A DNA stretch of 64,000 nt from assembly GCF_032854445.1 (NCBI RefSeq), contig NC_088300.1, positions 11,937,191 through 12,001,190 of the forward strand, read 5' to 3'. Of the stretch, positions 12,782 through 25,000 are shown piece after piece (positions within the stretch are counted from its first letter, which is position 1; each line of letters begins with the position of its first letter). Source of the stretch: Liolophura sinensis. Its lineage: Eukaryota; Mollusca; Polyplacophora; Chitonida; Chitonidae. The notes below the pieces were generated by a model. The model ran no database searches. It saw only the letters and a list, made by a program, of their open reading frames with translations, and was not told the DNA's origin. The position numbers were made by a program, and so were the translations under genes.

Positions 12782-12844
12782 TGAGTGAGTGAGTGCTTGG
12801 GGTTTAACGTCGTACTCAACAATTTTTCAGTCATATGACGACGA
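12782..12844 (+). mobile_element. 63-bp fragment of SINE family II with 14-bp target-site duplication
   Basis: The inserted stretch runs from a (gagt)n run through gcttggggtttaacgtcgta to catatgacgacga, one end of a repeat common in molluscs. The 14 bp atggcctgattgag occur at 12768-12781 and 12845-12858. Confidence 0.85.
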
Positions 12845-12904
12845 ATGGCCTGATTGAGGATGGTTTGAATGATGGTACATCACTCTGTCCAAATAAGTGT
12901 GTAT

Positions 12905-13045
12905 TAATTTTATTGGTGTTACTCCATACTCAAGAATGTTTTAACCAATACGTCCAGCAATAAGGTGGGAGGACAAAGGGCACAGCGCCAGGGAAACCCA
13001 TGACCATCTGCAGGTTGCTGACAGACCTTCCCACTTACCCCCCAA
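12905..13045 (-). mobile_element. Truncated, diverged family I SINE, minus strand
   Basis: It reads as the reverse complement of the SINE 3' half: catactcaagaatgtttt, then the ccatgaccatctgcaggttg piece and ctgacagaccttcccactta. The head is missing. Confidence 0.75.
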
Positions 13046-13074
13046 ACTAGTGATGCCCAGTCCCAGTAGACAAT

Positions 13075-13250
13075 GTTTAAAATCGGCACGAATATCTGTA
13101 TATCATCCTCATCACGCTCACCATGACTAAATTTATGAAATTCTGATAAAAACTAGGAGCCATTTGTGAGAAATTACTACAGACAAACCTATGGATGGAG
13201 AGACAAATAGACTGATCCCTGTATTATATACCAGTGGGATCAAATACATC
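13075..13250 (+). repeat. Diverged dispersed repeat fragment
   Basis: The phrase tgtgagaaattactacagac followed by aaacctatggatggagagac resembles a widespread invertebrate repeat with a run of acagacggacag units. This is judged from memory of such repeats, not from a search. Confidence 0.35.
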
Positions 13251-13620
13251 AAATGCAGGTGCTATCAAAAGGGAATAAGAAAGTAGTAACAACACAGTGT
13301 TTAAAGAACAATAAAGGTAGTTGTCAATGGATAAAATTTAATCTTGGTCTTTTACAAAACTCTGTGTGGTACAAAATTAAAATGTAAGACTAGGTATATA
13401 TAGAATTCTACAAAATGAAGACAAAACTGATTGTTAATTTTCAACAAGAGGTTTACCTGCCTTATCCAGAATGACATTGCAACTGGAACAATAACATCCT
13501 TCAACTTGAATAATTATAACTATGACTTCACACGTGTGAAAAAGCTTGTAATTAGCTATCTTCGGCGAATAAATAAAAATGTGACTATCACAAGACTATC
13601 ACTGTCAAAGTTTAACACTT

Positions 13621-16368
13621 TTAACTTCTGACTTTAGAAGTTCTGTCTTTATAGCCCTTGATAGAAAGAGGGGCTTGAAACCAAATGTAATCTTCATCAG
13701 ATAGAGAATGAACCCCTTCATCTTCTGTCATGGCACACTGTTTGACAATATTTGCACCAAGTGCATTGGTTTCCATAGCCAAACTGAAGGAATCTGAGGT
13801 CATGTCTGTTATCACACTGTCACTGTCTGAACTGGTTTCCTGACAGATTAAATCACTCTCTGACATTGATATGTCATTGTTGGACGAGTCAAGGGGCTGT
13901 ATGCCAGATATTTCAAAGTGATGGTCCATCAGCGACAAATCTGTGCCAGAATCTGGAGGCTGTGCGCAGTGCAAGTTCAACTCGTACACACGTCCGCGGT
14001 TTGGGGGCTTGTAGTGTGGTTTAGCCAGAAACCACTCTAGTCCACAATTCCTTGGGGCATTCAGCAGCAGCATAGTGCTTGTGGCCGAAAGCGGATTAAC
14101 ACTGCCAAGGAAGTCATCTGTAATAAGCTGTCGGAATAGTATCTTAATAGAAGATTTTTCTGAGACAGGGGTAGCATCGGGATAATACGGAGGAATTGTT
14201 ACCCTGTACATCTCCTTTGGGCTCACTGATGTGCCCCCGATTATTATCAAAACCTGTCGGATGTCTGGACAATGGTCAAAAGCTGTGTGTAAATTTTCCA
14301 TTATTTTATCCAGCACTGTCACGAATTCCTTGGATTTTCTGTGCTCCACTCGGTTTATTCGGGCTTCATGCTGTTGTAACAAAATGAATTAACACAAATT
14401 TAGAGCATTCACTGTCAATCAAAACAATATTTTACCACTCATGCACATGTATTTTGGTGTATCTGGAGGGGAGTTGTAACACTGAGATAACTGTTTTTGG
14501 CATGTGGTAGAAGATATGACTACTTAATTCAGACTTGGGTTTTCACCATGGACATTTTCCAAGGGGAGCACTTGTGAATTATAAACAAAAGGGAACAACC
14601 TAAACTTTACTTCACCGACTTATCTACAAAACAATTAACAATCTACAATTATTTGGAAATGATGATAACACTCATTAGACATGACTAACATGAATGGATT
14701 TCATTTGAAGACCACAAAGTCAGCAAAATTTTTAACTGGCAGCTATGTTTGCCTTATCAAAGACTTAAACGCATGCAGAGGCGTGGAACGAATGTTGTTC
14801 TCCAAAATGGGAATTTTTTTAATCTGTCCTCCACACTCAGCAAAAAATCTTTTATCTCTCAATATCAGCCCTCAGCATGGCAAAAAGTTCCCATCATGGA
14901 GAACACTCTGCAAAGTTTTGAAAAAGAAAACAAAGCTGCCTGCTCAAAATTTTGCTAGGTTTCAATGTAGCAAACAGTCAGTATAAAAATAAGGATAATA
15001 GAAGCTGATTGTGGTACATAAACAGTGTGATCTCGGCTGGGGATTGCAGATTGAGAAAATGTCATGTAGGAAATGTCATGGAGGAATTAACTGTGGAAAG
15101 GAAAATACCATGAAATCTGTTATTTACAAACCATTTTACTTGGTTGGAAAAATTCTGAAAAAAAAAAAAAATTTTTTTCCTGGACAGTGTTTAATGGTCT
15201 TTCATCTGATATATAATTGGTTTTTAGCCTTGGATGACTTTTTTTGTTTTATATTTGGACTGCCCACACAGTCACAGATTGCTCCGTTCACCCCTGAAAG
15301 AACTAACTAACCTCCATGTACTGTCCAGTTACTCATTTACAATGCTTAGGGTCCCAGACAGCCAGACAGATAAAATCCTGAACTATTAATCATCCCAAAA
15401 GTAAATGTCAATCTCTATTTTAGCACAGCTCAACCTGTCCGCGGATTCCAAATTCCCAAAATGGCTGCTGTCTCCTGCCTGGTTATAATTCTGGATACAG
15501 GTTATCCTGATTCCCGGAAATCTTGATTGCAAACGTCAGGAATGTGTGGCAGAGGAACCTGGATAGTGTATATAATGAGCGGTCATATTTGTGAAGTTCA
15601 ACTGAGCGGACAAGTTGAACTTGTAGAAATATGGATGGCCATTTAACTTTGGGATGAGACACAATGCTTGGGAACGTACTTTCTAGGGTCCTAAGCATTA
15701 TAAAAGAATAACTGGACAGGCCGGGGAGGTTAGTAATCGACTGTGAGTGCCATCCAAAACAAGCGAAAGTAGCCATCCAGCTTCATTTTAGTGGGTCTTT
15801 TTTGTCTTTAAATTAGGCGAGGGCCTGTTTAAATCATTTTCACCACTAAAAAACAACATCGGATTTGTTTTGTAAGAGTTTTCCTTAAGGGCGCAAATAC
15901 CACACCTGCACTACAGTACTCGGAGTCAGAAGAAAGAGAAAAAAAAACGCATCGCTGTACGGCAATCGTCAAATATTTTTCCAGTGAGGAACGGCATTTA
16001 ACTCACTGTTATCCAGATAAAAAGAAGAATCGTGTTCTGTACATTTCACAAATATAACACCCAAGAAAACAACTATCAGTCATGAAGAAGTACACACTAG
16101 TTCAAAATTATCACTTAGTGTTGTTGTTGTAAACACATACAAAAAACGTAGAACGAACCGTATTTCCCTCCTTTTCTGTTCGTTTTTTCAGGTCACGCTT
16201 CACATGATCAACTGGCAATGGAATTTGATTTCGTTGAAAACTCAAATATTTAACTAATTCACAAACCAAAGCACATCGTGTGCGTGACTGCAAACCACCG
16301 TTAAACATGACATTAGTGACATTATCCACTAATTTTCTTCGACGACCCGGTGGTTCTCGTCTCTCCAT
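13621..16368 (-). CDS. MAD2L1BP: p31comet / MAD2L1-binding protein, two coding exons
   Basis: Exon 1 is 16368 down to 16141 (ATG at 16366-16368, donor GTATGT). Exon 2 is 14370 down to 13621 (acceptor ttgttacaacag, stop TAA). They join in phase 0 to give 325 residues. p31comet is a HORMA-like protein that binds closed MAD2 and, with TRIP13, disassembles checkpoint complexes to end spindle-checkpoint signalling. Diagnostic stretches are CELVKYLSFQRNQIPLP at about 36-52, VLIIIGGTSVSPKEMYRV from 116, NCGLEWFLAKP from 184 and DYIWFQAPLSIKGYKD at 303-318. Each matches the human protein as I remember it. Between about residues 212 and 300 lies a Ser/Asp-rich stretch; human p31comet has only a dozen or so residues there. 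The N-terminus is shorter than in human. Human is about 274 residues, so this is longer mainly because of the insert. Confidence 0.93.
14371..16140 (-). other. MAD2L1BP intron
   Basis: The 1.77-kb intron has donor GTATGT and acceptor acaacag, read on the minus strand. It contains an A-run/T-run near 15158-15179 and no recognised element or exon. Confidence 0.7.
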
Positions 16369-18505
16369 GTTGTTTTCAAAAGATCTCCGCTAGGGGAGGT
16401 AATGCTGTGGACCAGAGTCACCAAGCCTACATGATTTTCGTCGCCAGACAAAACTAGTGTACAAAAAGTATTAGTAGGCCTGTATATAGCCTCGATCCTA
16501 TTTTGGACGTGACTCTCGGTGACAGACCAAACAAATAAACAAGACATCTGTTACCACTGTATCAGCAGTAGCCTACCGCCTATGAAATCCAAGCCCGTTA
16601 ATCTTTTTCTGGCCCACCTGCATGGGAACTTGAGGCTGGCCGCCGTGGTATAAGTGAAATATTCTTGAGTACTGTGTAAAACACCAATCAAATAAATAAA
16701 TAAATAACCTTGCTCTCAGTGTAGATTACGGACATATTTCCAGAATTCCACCACAAGCCATTGTCATATTTGGAGTCATTTGTAGTGGAGCGAGGACGGT
16801 ATCAAATACAAAATACCAGTGGACTAGAAGTCAAAACAGATATTGAAATAGAAATCGTTGACCATGCTAGTATATTAGTTGCCTACAATCAAAATATGCA
16901 CCCGAGTCTCAGAGCTCTGCGTTTTCATTCCTACTATTCAAGTATCCAACGTGGCGATCTAACGCAACTAATTATCCAACACGACTAATAAACGGTTTTG
17001 AAACCCATTGGGTTTTAAAAGAGCCTAACAAAATTAGATACAGTTATGACGCAGAGTGCCAGAGAATGGAGTTTGATTGTGTTTCACAACTGCTGCTCAT
17101 GTATGGAAGTCATGTTTACATTTGTCACTAATCAAAACTAGTCCCCGCCTGGACAATTCGCTTCCCTACAAGCTGTGTACAAACACATCGTTTTCCACTG
17201 TTACGTTGCCATGCTTGCCACCTACCTCTAGTTGATACAGCTACATGAAATACAAAATACACAGAAGAGCGTTGGACCAATATAGACGGATATTGTATTC
17301 CCCATTGTGACAGTTAAACCAGGTACCAGTACATGCTGTTTAATTATGTAACCGAACTTCCCAATGTGTTTTGTTCATGCTTGGCTGCATGAATGGAAAT
17401 CCTACATGTATACCCAACCGCACTCATTTTGTGATGAGCCTTTTGACAATAAGCGGTTGACGGCGCCCACGGAGACGTTTTGGCAGTGTTGTCTTCTTTG
17501 AAGGCCACTTCTGTTCCACTTATATATTATGTATTATAAGCCTTTGCGAAACTCCGAGAAAAAATGTTAACTTGTCTGAAGTTACTAGTTCATCACGAAC
17601 ACTCCTGTTTCCTTTACCCTAAAACTGCAGGACGAGGTGTAAAACAACCTTATAGTTACAAGAAAATCCAGTGACAGATAAAAACTTGATAAGCAATAAA
17701 TGTACACATAGGTCTGTGCATATGCTTGAGTACACGGAGTATTAAATCATGGACAAGTGACCGATTATAATCTGCACTGGTTAAGATAGAGCATATTATA
17801 ATGTCATACTTACTTGCTTGTTATTCTGATGACAACCCCTTTATGGGTGGAAAACAGTGCTTGGATTAAACCACCGACATTTGGCGAGTTACTGGGTAAC
17901 TCTCTCTCGCGTGACAAGCATTATATTGGTAGAAGTAGATTATGGAAATTTTAACAGATTCTTCGATATTTTATAGTACTGAAGGGCATGCAGTAGGCGT
18001 TTGGAATCAGGATATACTGGCATCTACAGTGTTACGCTGAATACTGCTGTAGGATATTGTGAACAGGCGAACTAAAAGTAGCGCATTCAGCCGGGCTGAA
18101 AGCTGTACATTTAGGCAGACGGAAAGTATGTAACGAACATACCGATAGACTGAGCTCAGATGGCACTCTAAAACAAGCTATAGAACGTTCATAAAAGTGT
18201 TGGGATAAGTCTACATATTCATCTCACCTAGGCATTGTTTGATTGCCGTCTGTCACCCCCCCCCCCCACATAGTATTCGTTCGTAGTCATTGTAATTATA
18301 TTTTGATTGTTGTAATGCATTCTTTCACCTGAACTGTTATTGTTGCAATATAATATAAGACTTAAGGCATAGAATCCTGTGTCCCAAAATACTTTAATTC
18401 AGCATACAGACATACAACACGCTCTCTTATGTTCCAAAGCGCCCCTTAACTTAAGAGGCGTTTAAATCAGGATAATCTCTGATATGACCGCCTCTATATA
18501 TTATA
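16369..18505. other. Upstream flank of MAD2L1BP and intergenic DNA
   Basis: The promoter of the p31comet gene must lie just right of 16368, but no TATA box is clear. A family I SINE 3' fragment lies near 16628-16707, and a copy of the tttatgggtgg repeat near 17845-17920. A C10 run is near 18257-18266. I see no exon. Confidence 0.45.
16628..16707 (+). mobile_element. Short 3' fragment of family I SINE
   Basis: The sequence ggctggccgccgtggtataa, gtgaaatattcttgagtact and the aacaccaatcaaataaataa tail match the last 80 or so bases of the family. Confidence 0.85.
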
Positions 18506-20107
18506 CAGTCCTGGAAAAAAGTTTGGAATATTGGTGAATTTCACACCATCTCCACGAAGAGCGTGGTTCGTTGCGTTCAGGTCAATAATCTGTCGATTGG
18601 TTTCACTTGGACTAGTCTCTATGATGCATTATCAATAGTTTCCTCAAACCAAAACATTTCTAAATGTTATAGGAGACGAGTTTTTCACGATATTCTGAAA
18701 GCGCCCCAAACAAGTGCAGAAATTCAGTGAAACTCATGTATTTTATTACGAGCTGTAACTTTTATTCGATTGGAAATATGTCTACAATACTTGGTAAGTT
18801 AAATATGCAAAACACTAACAATACAGAAAATTAATTTAGTACTTGGTGTGCCCACCCCTCGCATTGTACAATGCGCGCACACGTCTTGGCATACTGGCAA
18901 CTAAGGAAGTCAAAGTTTCTTCCGGTATATCTCTCCAGCAAGTGAGCACAGCACGAGTTAGTTCAGCCACGTTCGTTGGGGCTTCATCCAGGTTATTCAA
19001 CCCACGGGAAACTTCCGCCCACAAGTTCTCAATTGGGTTCATATCCGGTGAAATGGCGGGCCACTGCGTGTGCTCAACACCCTCCTGTTCCAGAAAATTC
19101 CGTATCAGTTCGGTCCGGTGCAGCGTGGCGTTGTCGTCCTGATACACAAAGTTTGCCCTGAATTGTTGCCGAGCAAATGGGAGCATTATCGTTTCCAGAA
19201 TCCGTTGATATTGGTGCTGGTTCATGTGTCCATCCAAGACGTGCAGGTCGCATTTACCAGTGATATGAAAAGCACCCCAGACGGTGACCCCACCACCCCC
19301 GCCTTGGACTCTGGACATGATGCAACCTTCGTTCAGAGCCTCGTGAGCCTGACGACGCACCATCACACGGCCATCTTCCCGGTAGACGACAAAACGAGAC
19401 TCATCACTGAATATCACGTGTCGCCAGTGTCCCACCTGCCAGTTCAGGTGTTCCCGCGCCCAGAATAAGCGTGCCTGGTGGTGTCGACGCTGTAGCAAAG
19501 GCTTCCTCTTAGGCCTCCTTACCAAATACCCAGCAGTCAACAGTCTGGATCGCACTGAGCGGCTTGACACAGGAGTATTGGTAAATCTCATCCAGTCAGC
19601 GCGTATCTGGTTGGAACTCTTTGTACGGCCATTGCGGCAAAGTCTCACCAGATACCGGTCCTCTCTCTCGGTGGTCTTTCGTGGCCGACCAGACCTCGGT
19701 CTAGGCGTCGGCACACCCGTCTGTCGGTGTCGCTTAAAGATTTTGGAGACGGCTCCCTGAGTGACACCAAGAGCTGCTGCAATGTCCTTCTGATTTGCTC
19801 AAGCCAGGCTCATACCAACGATACGGTTGCAGACTGCAGCACTCAGTTGAGTTAAAAGGTTAAATTATAATCATGTCTGCGTACATGACTTTTTCACTGA
19901 GAAATGGATGGTCATGCTTTGTCCCAACTGTAATTTTGCTCAGGTGACTCAAGCAATAATGGTGTGTATGAGCTGAAAGGGGACATAATCCACTACATTT
20001 TCCACCCAAACAAGGATGTGTGCATTCAATGTAAGGCGCACAAAAGTATGTTTCTGGTAAATGCTATCATCAGTGAAAACAATATTCCAAACTTTTTTCC
20101 AGGACTG
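18506..20107 (-). mobile_element. Tc1/mariner-like DNA transposon, complete ends
   Basis: The ends are a perfect 27-bp inverted repeat starting cagtcctggaaaaaagtttg (18506-18532 and 20081-20107). TA flanks both sides (18504-18505, 20108-20109), the signature of Tc1/mariner insertion. Length is 1602 bp. The only large open frame is a transposase on the minus strand. Confidence 0.96.
18836..19860 (-). pseudogene. Tc1-like DD34E transposase, nearly intact but with an early stop and no clear ATG
   Basis: The frame is open from just after a TGA at 19799-19801 to TAA at 18836-18838. It holds the N-terminal helix-turn-helix region (GAVSKIFKRHRQTG) and the DDE core: VIFSDESRF, QDDNATLHRT and SPDMNPIENLW. 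Exactly 34 residues separate the second Asp from the Glu, giving DD34E, as in Tc1. Upstream of the TGA the same frame continues with NRIVGMSLA, which belongs to the first helix-turn-helix of Tc1 transposases. The start of the uninterrupted part is a GTG, not ATG. The enzyme cuts and pastes the element by binding its TIRs. As it stands the copy is probably inactive, but the perfect TIRs suggest it is young. Confidence 0.93.
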
Positions 20108-20439
20108 TACATGTTGTTTTAAACATTTATGTGTGGCGAAGGTATTTCTTTAGTGGTATGACATCGAATTGATATGCGAGAGGCCCGAGGTTCAGTCTTA
20201 CGTGGGATTATAACAAATAATCATATACTCTTATAGGAAAAACGTAGGGACTGCAGAGTTATCCAGACGCTAGACCCGGCTGACGAAAAAGGGTCATGCA
20301 CACTTCATCGTCATTGCTTCCGAGGTAGCCTTCTTATTGGCTGAAGAAAAAACCTTTGATTTTGTTTCTTGGATCAGCTTTGGTATAACCCTTATTAGAT
20401 GGATATCAATTTTCTTTCTCCCTTGCTATAAAATAAAAA

Positions 20440-20950
20440 GCAATATTAAATGAATCAAAATTGAAAATTCAATAGATGGCTCTGGAAAATCTCTCTCTAA
20501 AACCATGGGAGGTCTGCAGAAAAATTCAAATACTCATCTGGACTAAAAATCCAAAACAATTTAGATTGGGTGCCAAAAAGGTAGTTCTGCAAAAATATGC
20601 CCACATTACAAGGGATCCATGAGGATTTAAATTACTTGGGTTCTGGTTTGTCAAAGGATACAGTAAAAAAGATTAAACAAAAAATAGTGCCTGTTCGTGG
20701 AGAATTAGGTGTTTGGACAAAGGGAAATTTGTCTCCGTATATAGGAAGATTATTATTATCAAATCTTTCGCGCTTCTAGTTCTGGTTAACCTGTTTTAGG
20801 TGCTGACTCAAAAATACATCTTCTTCCAAAAGTTAGAAAAAATGTGTTTAAAGTTTTACTGGTCTAACAAACCAGAAAAAAATTAAAAGAAAGATAATAA
20901 TCAACCCAAGGTCCAAAGATGGGGTGGATTTGGCTCATTTTACACTTTTC
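20440..20950 (+). pseudogene. L1/Tx1-like non-LTR retrotransposon ORF2 remnant
   Basis: Two pieces look like the region C-terminal to the reverse transcriptase of L1-type elements. Near 20597-20779 the frame gives LGVWTKGNLSPYIGRLLLSN, resembling the common W..RNLS..GR motif. Near 20840-20945 the words FYWSNKPE and, after a frameshift, IKRKIIINPRSKDGVDLAHF resemble the F.W...P.IKR......GGL..P.F motif. It is broken by stops and frameshifts and short at both ends. Confidence 0.6.
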
Positions 20951-21012
20951 ATATAAGTGTTTATCGGAAATTCAAATGGATCAAGAGACTTGATCCAAAA
21001 TAATGAAAATAA

Positions 21013-21262
21013 TGGTTTCCACCGTATGCATTTCTTTCCACCGGTGACCTGTATCAATGTAATGGCTCGTTCGGGGCGGCTTATTTGTCTGCCTTCGGTA
21101 ATTCGTCTCAATAACGTAGCACTAGATAAAAGAGCGATGAATACTAGTATCCGCCCTGCAACGAGGAAGCACACTGCATACACTCCAAGGACTCCTTCGT
21201 CGTCGTATGACAGTCACTGAAAACTCGTTACGTACAGTGTTAAACCTCAAGCACTCACTCAC
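21013..21262 (-). mobile_element. SINE family II, nearly full length
   Basis: It reads, on the minus strand, from gtgagtgagtgcttgaggtt through a tgactgtcatacgacgacga piece and the taaaagagcgatg region to cgccccgaacgagcca and caccggtggaaag. The same family contributes the 63-bp insertion near 12.8 kb. It lies directly after the L1-like remnant. Confidence 0.7.
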
Positions 21263-21887
21263 ATGTCCTTGGTGGAATGTGTGGCAGTGGAATTGGAGAA
21301 CGTTCGACAAAAATGGGCCAATGTGATTGGTATTATTGTTTTCATTGACTGGTATAACATTTACAGCAATATTTTCGATACGCAGGTATCGACAGACATC
21401 CAGTACATGCGATTTCAGATCTTCAACAAACTATTTGCTAAAAAAGTGCCTGAGATAAAGCTCAAAAAGACTTATATATAAGCCTACTTTCTGCCAGTGT
21501 TTGCAGGAACTAATTTTCCACCTTTTCTTGTACTTGCGAACATGTAACACAAATTTGGGAATAGATCCCAATGTGGTTGAAAGATTTGGGATTATTCATG
21601 GTACAACCGTTGTGACAAAACACTATGCATACATGCAGAATCCCACAACTTACCCCCTTTCTATAGTGTGAAATGATGCATTTATTTTTATATGTACATA
21701 ACGTACCCCCATCTTAGTGGGAAAATGTTTTTGTGAGTTTTGTAAATTATGTGATCCACGAACACACCGAAACCATCCTCATATTTCTGTGATTATAGAA
21801 ATCCCAGGCTAGAATACATGAAATCCTATCGAGAACAAAATGTTGTTTTATTTCAGACAATATTAAACATAATACATAAAGTGTCTA

Positions 21888-22093
21888 TCATTTACTTGCC
21901 TGCATCCAAACATCCCATTGCTCTCGTTTTTCCATCATAAGAGTGTCCACAGACAAAAAGCCCACACATTCTTTTGTGACACGGTTAAAATTGAAAATCG
22001 GGCAAAAGGGTACAGATTTACTGCTGAGTCTGGCGCACATGGTAGCAGTGAAGGCATGGACACGAAATTCTGGTTTGCCTTTAATGAAGGTCC
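21888..22093 (-). CDS. Exon 5 of paralogue 2: PAN/apple-like domain and stop
   Basis: Acceptor ttttcag precedes 22093; frame starts in phase 1. The exon gives FIKGK, then FTATMCARLSSKSVPFC, EC and WDVW before the TGA. Spacing of the cysteines resembles PAN/apple modules. The second Cys of the CARxC pair found in paralogue 1 is Ser here. Confidence 0.75.
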
Positions 22094-25000
22094 CTGAAAA
22101 TATAACATTTGCTACTTCTCACACGTGATCACAACACATTGATTGGTAATATTTATTTCACTGGTACCTCTTCGGTGGCCTAATGGTTAGTTACCCTAGA
22201 AGTCGAGATATCTGGGATCAAACCCGGATCGGGTCATACGACCAAAGAAGATCGACGTAAAACCCAAAGGTTACACACATATATGTTTCACTGGTGCGTG
22301 ATTCTGTGTTGAATTTTTTCACTAAGATGAAGGCGTTCAGGTTTATGGGTGGTAGAAACCAGATTGCACGGAGTAAATCTGAATTCGAACACAGGACCAC
22401 TGGTCAAGGTCCTGTCAGTAGCTTTAAGACAACATTTTAAGTGTCGGAGTCAGCGAGGACCTTTTACAAACAAATCCCACTCCAGGTCATTAATTGATCG
22501 TCTATCCTCTAGATATAAATTCTAGTTATAAATACTGTTTCAAGATTCACAAAATTAAAGCATCAATGGGAAATTCCATTAATTTACTTATACGCGTGGA
22601 TATATTACTTTACCTGACGATACTTTGACGATTGTTGAATACTTGACGACAGGAGCTTGTGTCGATTCCGTGGGCTGTTGATGCGTCGTTGTGTAGATAG
22701 GCGTTGTGCGCATGTTTAATGTCGTAACATCTGTTGTTGATGACTCTTCCCTCATGGACGTTCCGTCACTCATTGTTGTGTATTTGTTTGGCGGGGCTTC
22801 ACTTGTATCTTATTTTAATACAGAGATTCAAAGATGGTTTGGCTGAGGTAAATGACATTTGTAATGCTTAGAAAAAATTAAACACGACAAAACAAACTCC
22901 CCGAAATTAAAAATAACCTGTAGTCACTCCACTTTTATTGTTGAGAACTATTTTTTTTTTAATAACAGCTTGATTTAATCAAGCTAGTGATGCCAGTCAT
23001 CATCTGTGATCACGATGCCTATAGCGCAGTTCTAGCCTTGTTGGCAGGAAGATGACTTAGACGATATAAAAGATATATTAAAAAGATTCAGGTAAATTGG
23101 TGCAACCCTTTCGTAGGAGTTGCGTGAACAAAATACATGTGCATGGAAATCCATTATGGCGCTATGTACCTGAATGAGAGCAATCCAGAAAATAATTACC
23201 TTACTATAATGAAACCTAAGCTTTCACAATTTCACATGATATTGGGGATGTACGATAAATTTCAAGTAGAATAGGTTCAGTAATTAAGGAAGAGTTTGAA
23301 GGGACCAAATCTGAATACACAGAAAAGTCTACATGGGTGTAATTATGAGAATTAATAACCCGATTGCTAGTAAACTTGAACATGCACAAGTTCATAGGAT
23401 AGGCAAGATGCATGCCAAGTTTTATCTAAATCTATGCAGCAGGCTGTCAGATTACTGCTACTGGGTATTCGACGGGTTCCCATTAGAATTAGAACACGGA
23501 CTCACACACCTTGTATCTAAATCTATGCAGCAGGTTGTCAGATTACTGCTACTGGGTATTCGACGGGTTCCTATTAGAATTAGAACACGGACGCACACAC
23601 CTCGTATCTAGATCAAGCAGCAGGTTGTCAGATTACTGCTACTGGGTATTCGACGGGTTCCCATTAGAATTAGAACACGGACTCACACACCTTGTCATCT
23701 CTATTCATTTAGGACACACTGCATATTCGTGCATGGAACCTGCCTTACATGTCTCATGTACCAGTTAATATTTCATCATAACTACAGGGGGTCTTACACT
23801 AAACATCTGAAGTAGTCTACTCACAGGCTTCACAGAGAGTGATGTCCAGTGAAGTCGAACAGTCCCGCCGCTCTATTTCATATGAATGGCCTGTGAAGTC
23901 GGCACAAATCATGGCACAAGATGCTAAATGTTCCGGGTCCTTGGATGAAAATAGGTCTGTATTCATGAGTGAACCTAAAAAGTAAATTAAGTGTTGTCTT
24001 TCTTAACTCCCATAAGCCAAATGTTGGTTTTCAGTGCACGTGACACACTCGGATCTTAGGTGGGATGCATAACTTCACGTTGTAATATTGTAATATATGA
24101 CTGTAAACTATATCATTCAGAAATCTTTTTAAAAATCGAAGCTCAGATCTATTCACATAGTTATAAAAGGTCAGATCACGGTTTAAAACATCTGGTGCAG
24201 GCCCCATTGTTCCAGCCTCTAAAGTTTATGTGGCAAAATGTGGTTTGTTCAAAACGGCAACAGTCCGGAAATAAATTGAAAATGATGAATTTAACAGTAA
24301 GTACATGCACTAGAAACTGACATGAGCAAGTACATATTAAACGGTTTTGCGTCTGTAAGTATGTTTTCGGCAATATTCATTGAATTTCCTCACTCCCAGT
24401 AAAAGTTTCTAACTATTGCCATATTTGGATTTAGTGCATAACGTTACATGAAATAAAAACAAATTCGCATTGTTGTTCCATAAAATTAAAATAAGAAGAA
24501 AGAGACTAAAACCAGAAGCAAAACTGGCATTCAGAAATCAAATCTTTTTGCGATTCAAATAGGCCTGCTAATGTAGTAAACTGCCTGATGGGCTCATCAG
24601 AGAATTTTTAAGGCCGTGCATAAAATTCAGAATGGTACGCCAAAGCACGTAACCAATCATCGTCAAAAAAATCTTCCCTTAAATTCGTTCCCTAAGTGAT
24701 GGCGGGTTGCATTTCCATCTATTTAACGGATAAATCCGTTCGTGAAAATAAACTAATCATTAATCAGAAACGGATCAATCCGTTAGCCAGACGAAAATGC
24801 AATTTCTCATCCTTCACAGATCCTTGAATCAGATTCACCAGATGATTTGTTTTTAGGGCAATAATTACAAAGCAGCAAATGTTTTCCCATGTGTTTCACA
24901 TGTGCTGTGTGTTGTTTCTACTTTTCTCTACCTTTAGTAGTTTGCGGAAACTTTATAAGTGCAACTATCATAACCTGAAGAGACAGTTTTGACGGATATC

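Noticed and set aside
16761-16988. 75-residue open frame downstream of a SINE scrap
   Set aside because: No recognisable motif, no splice context and no paralogue; looks like chance.
18843-19760. Several plus-strand open frames of 60 to 132 residues
   Set aside because: They are antisense shadows of the Tc1 transposase.
22160-22240. A tRNA gene
   Set aside because: Box A and box B words are present, but the stems do not pair well and the context is that of a diverged SINE.
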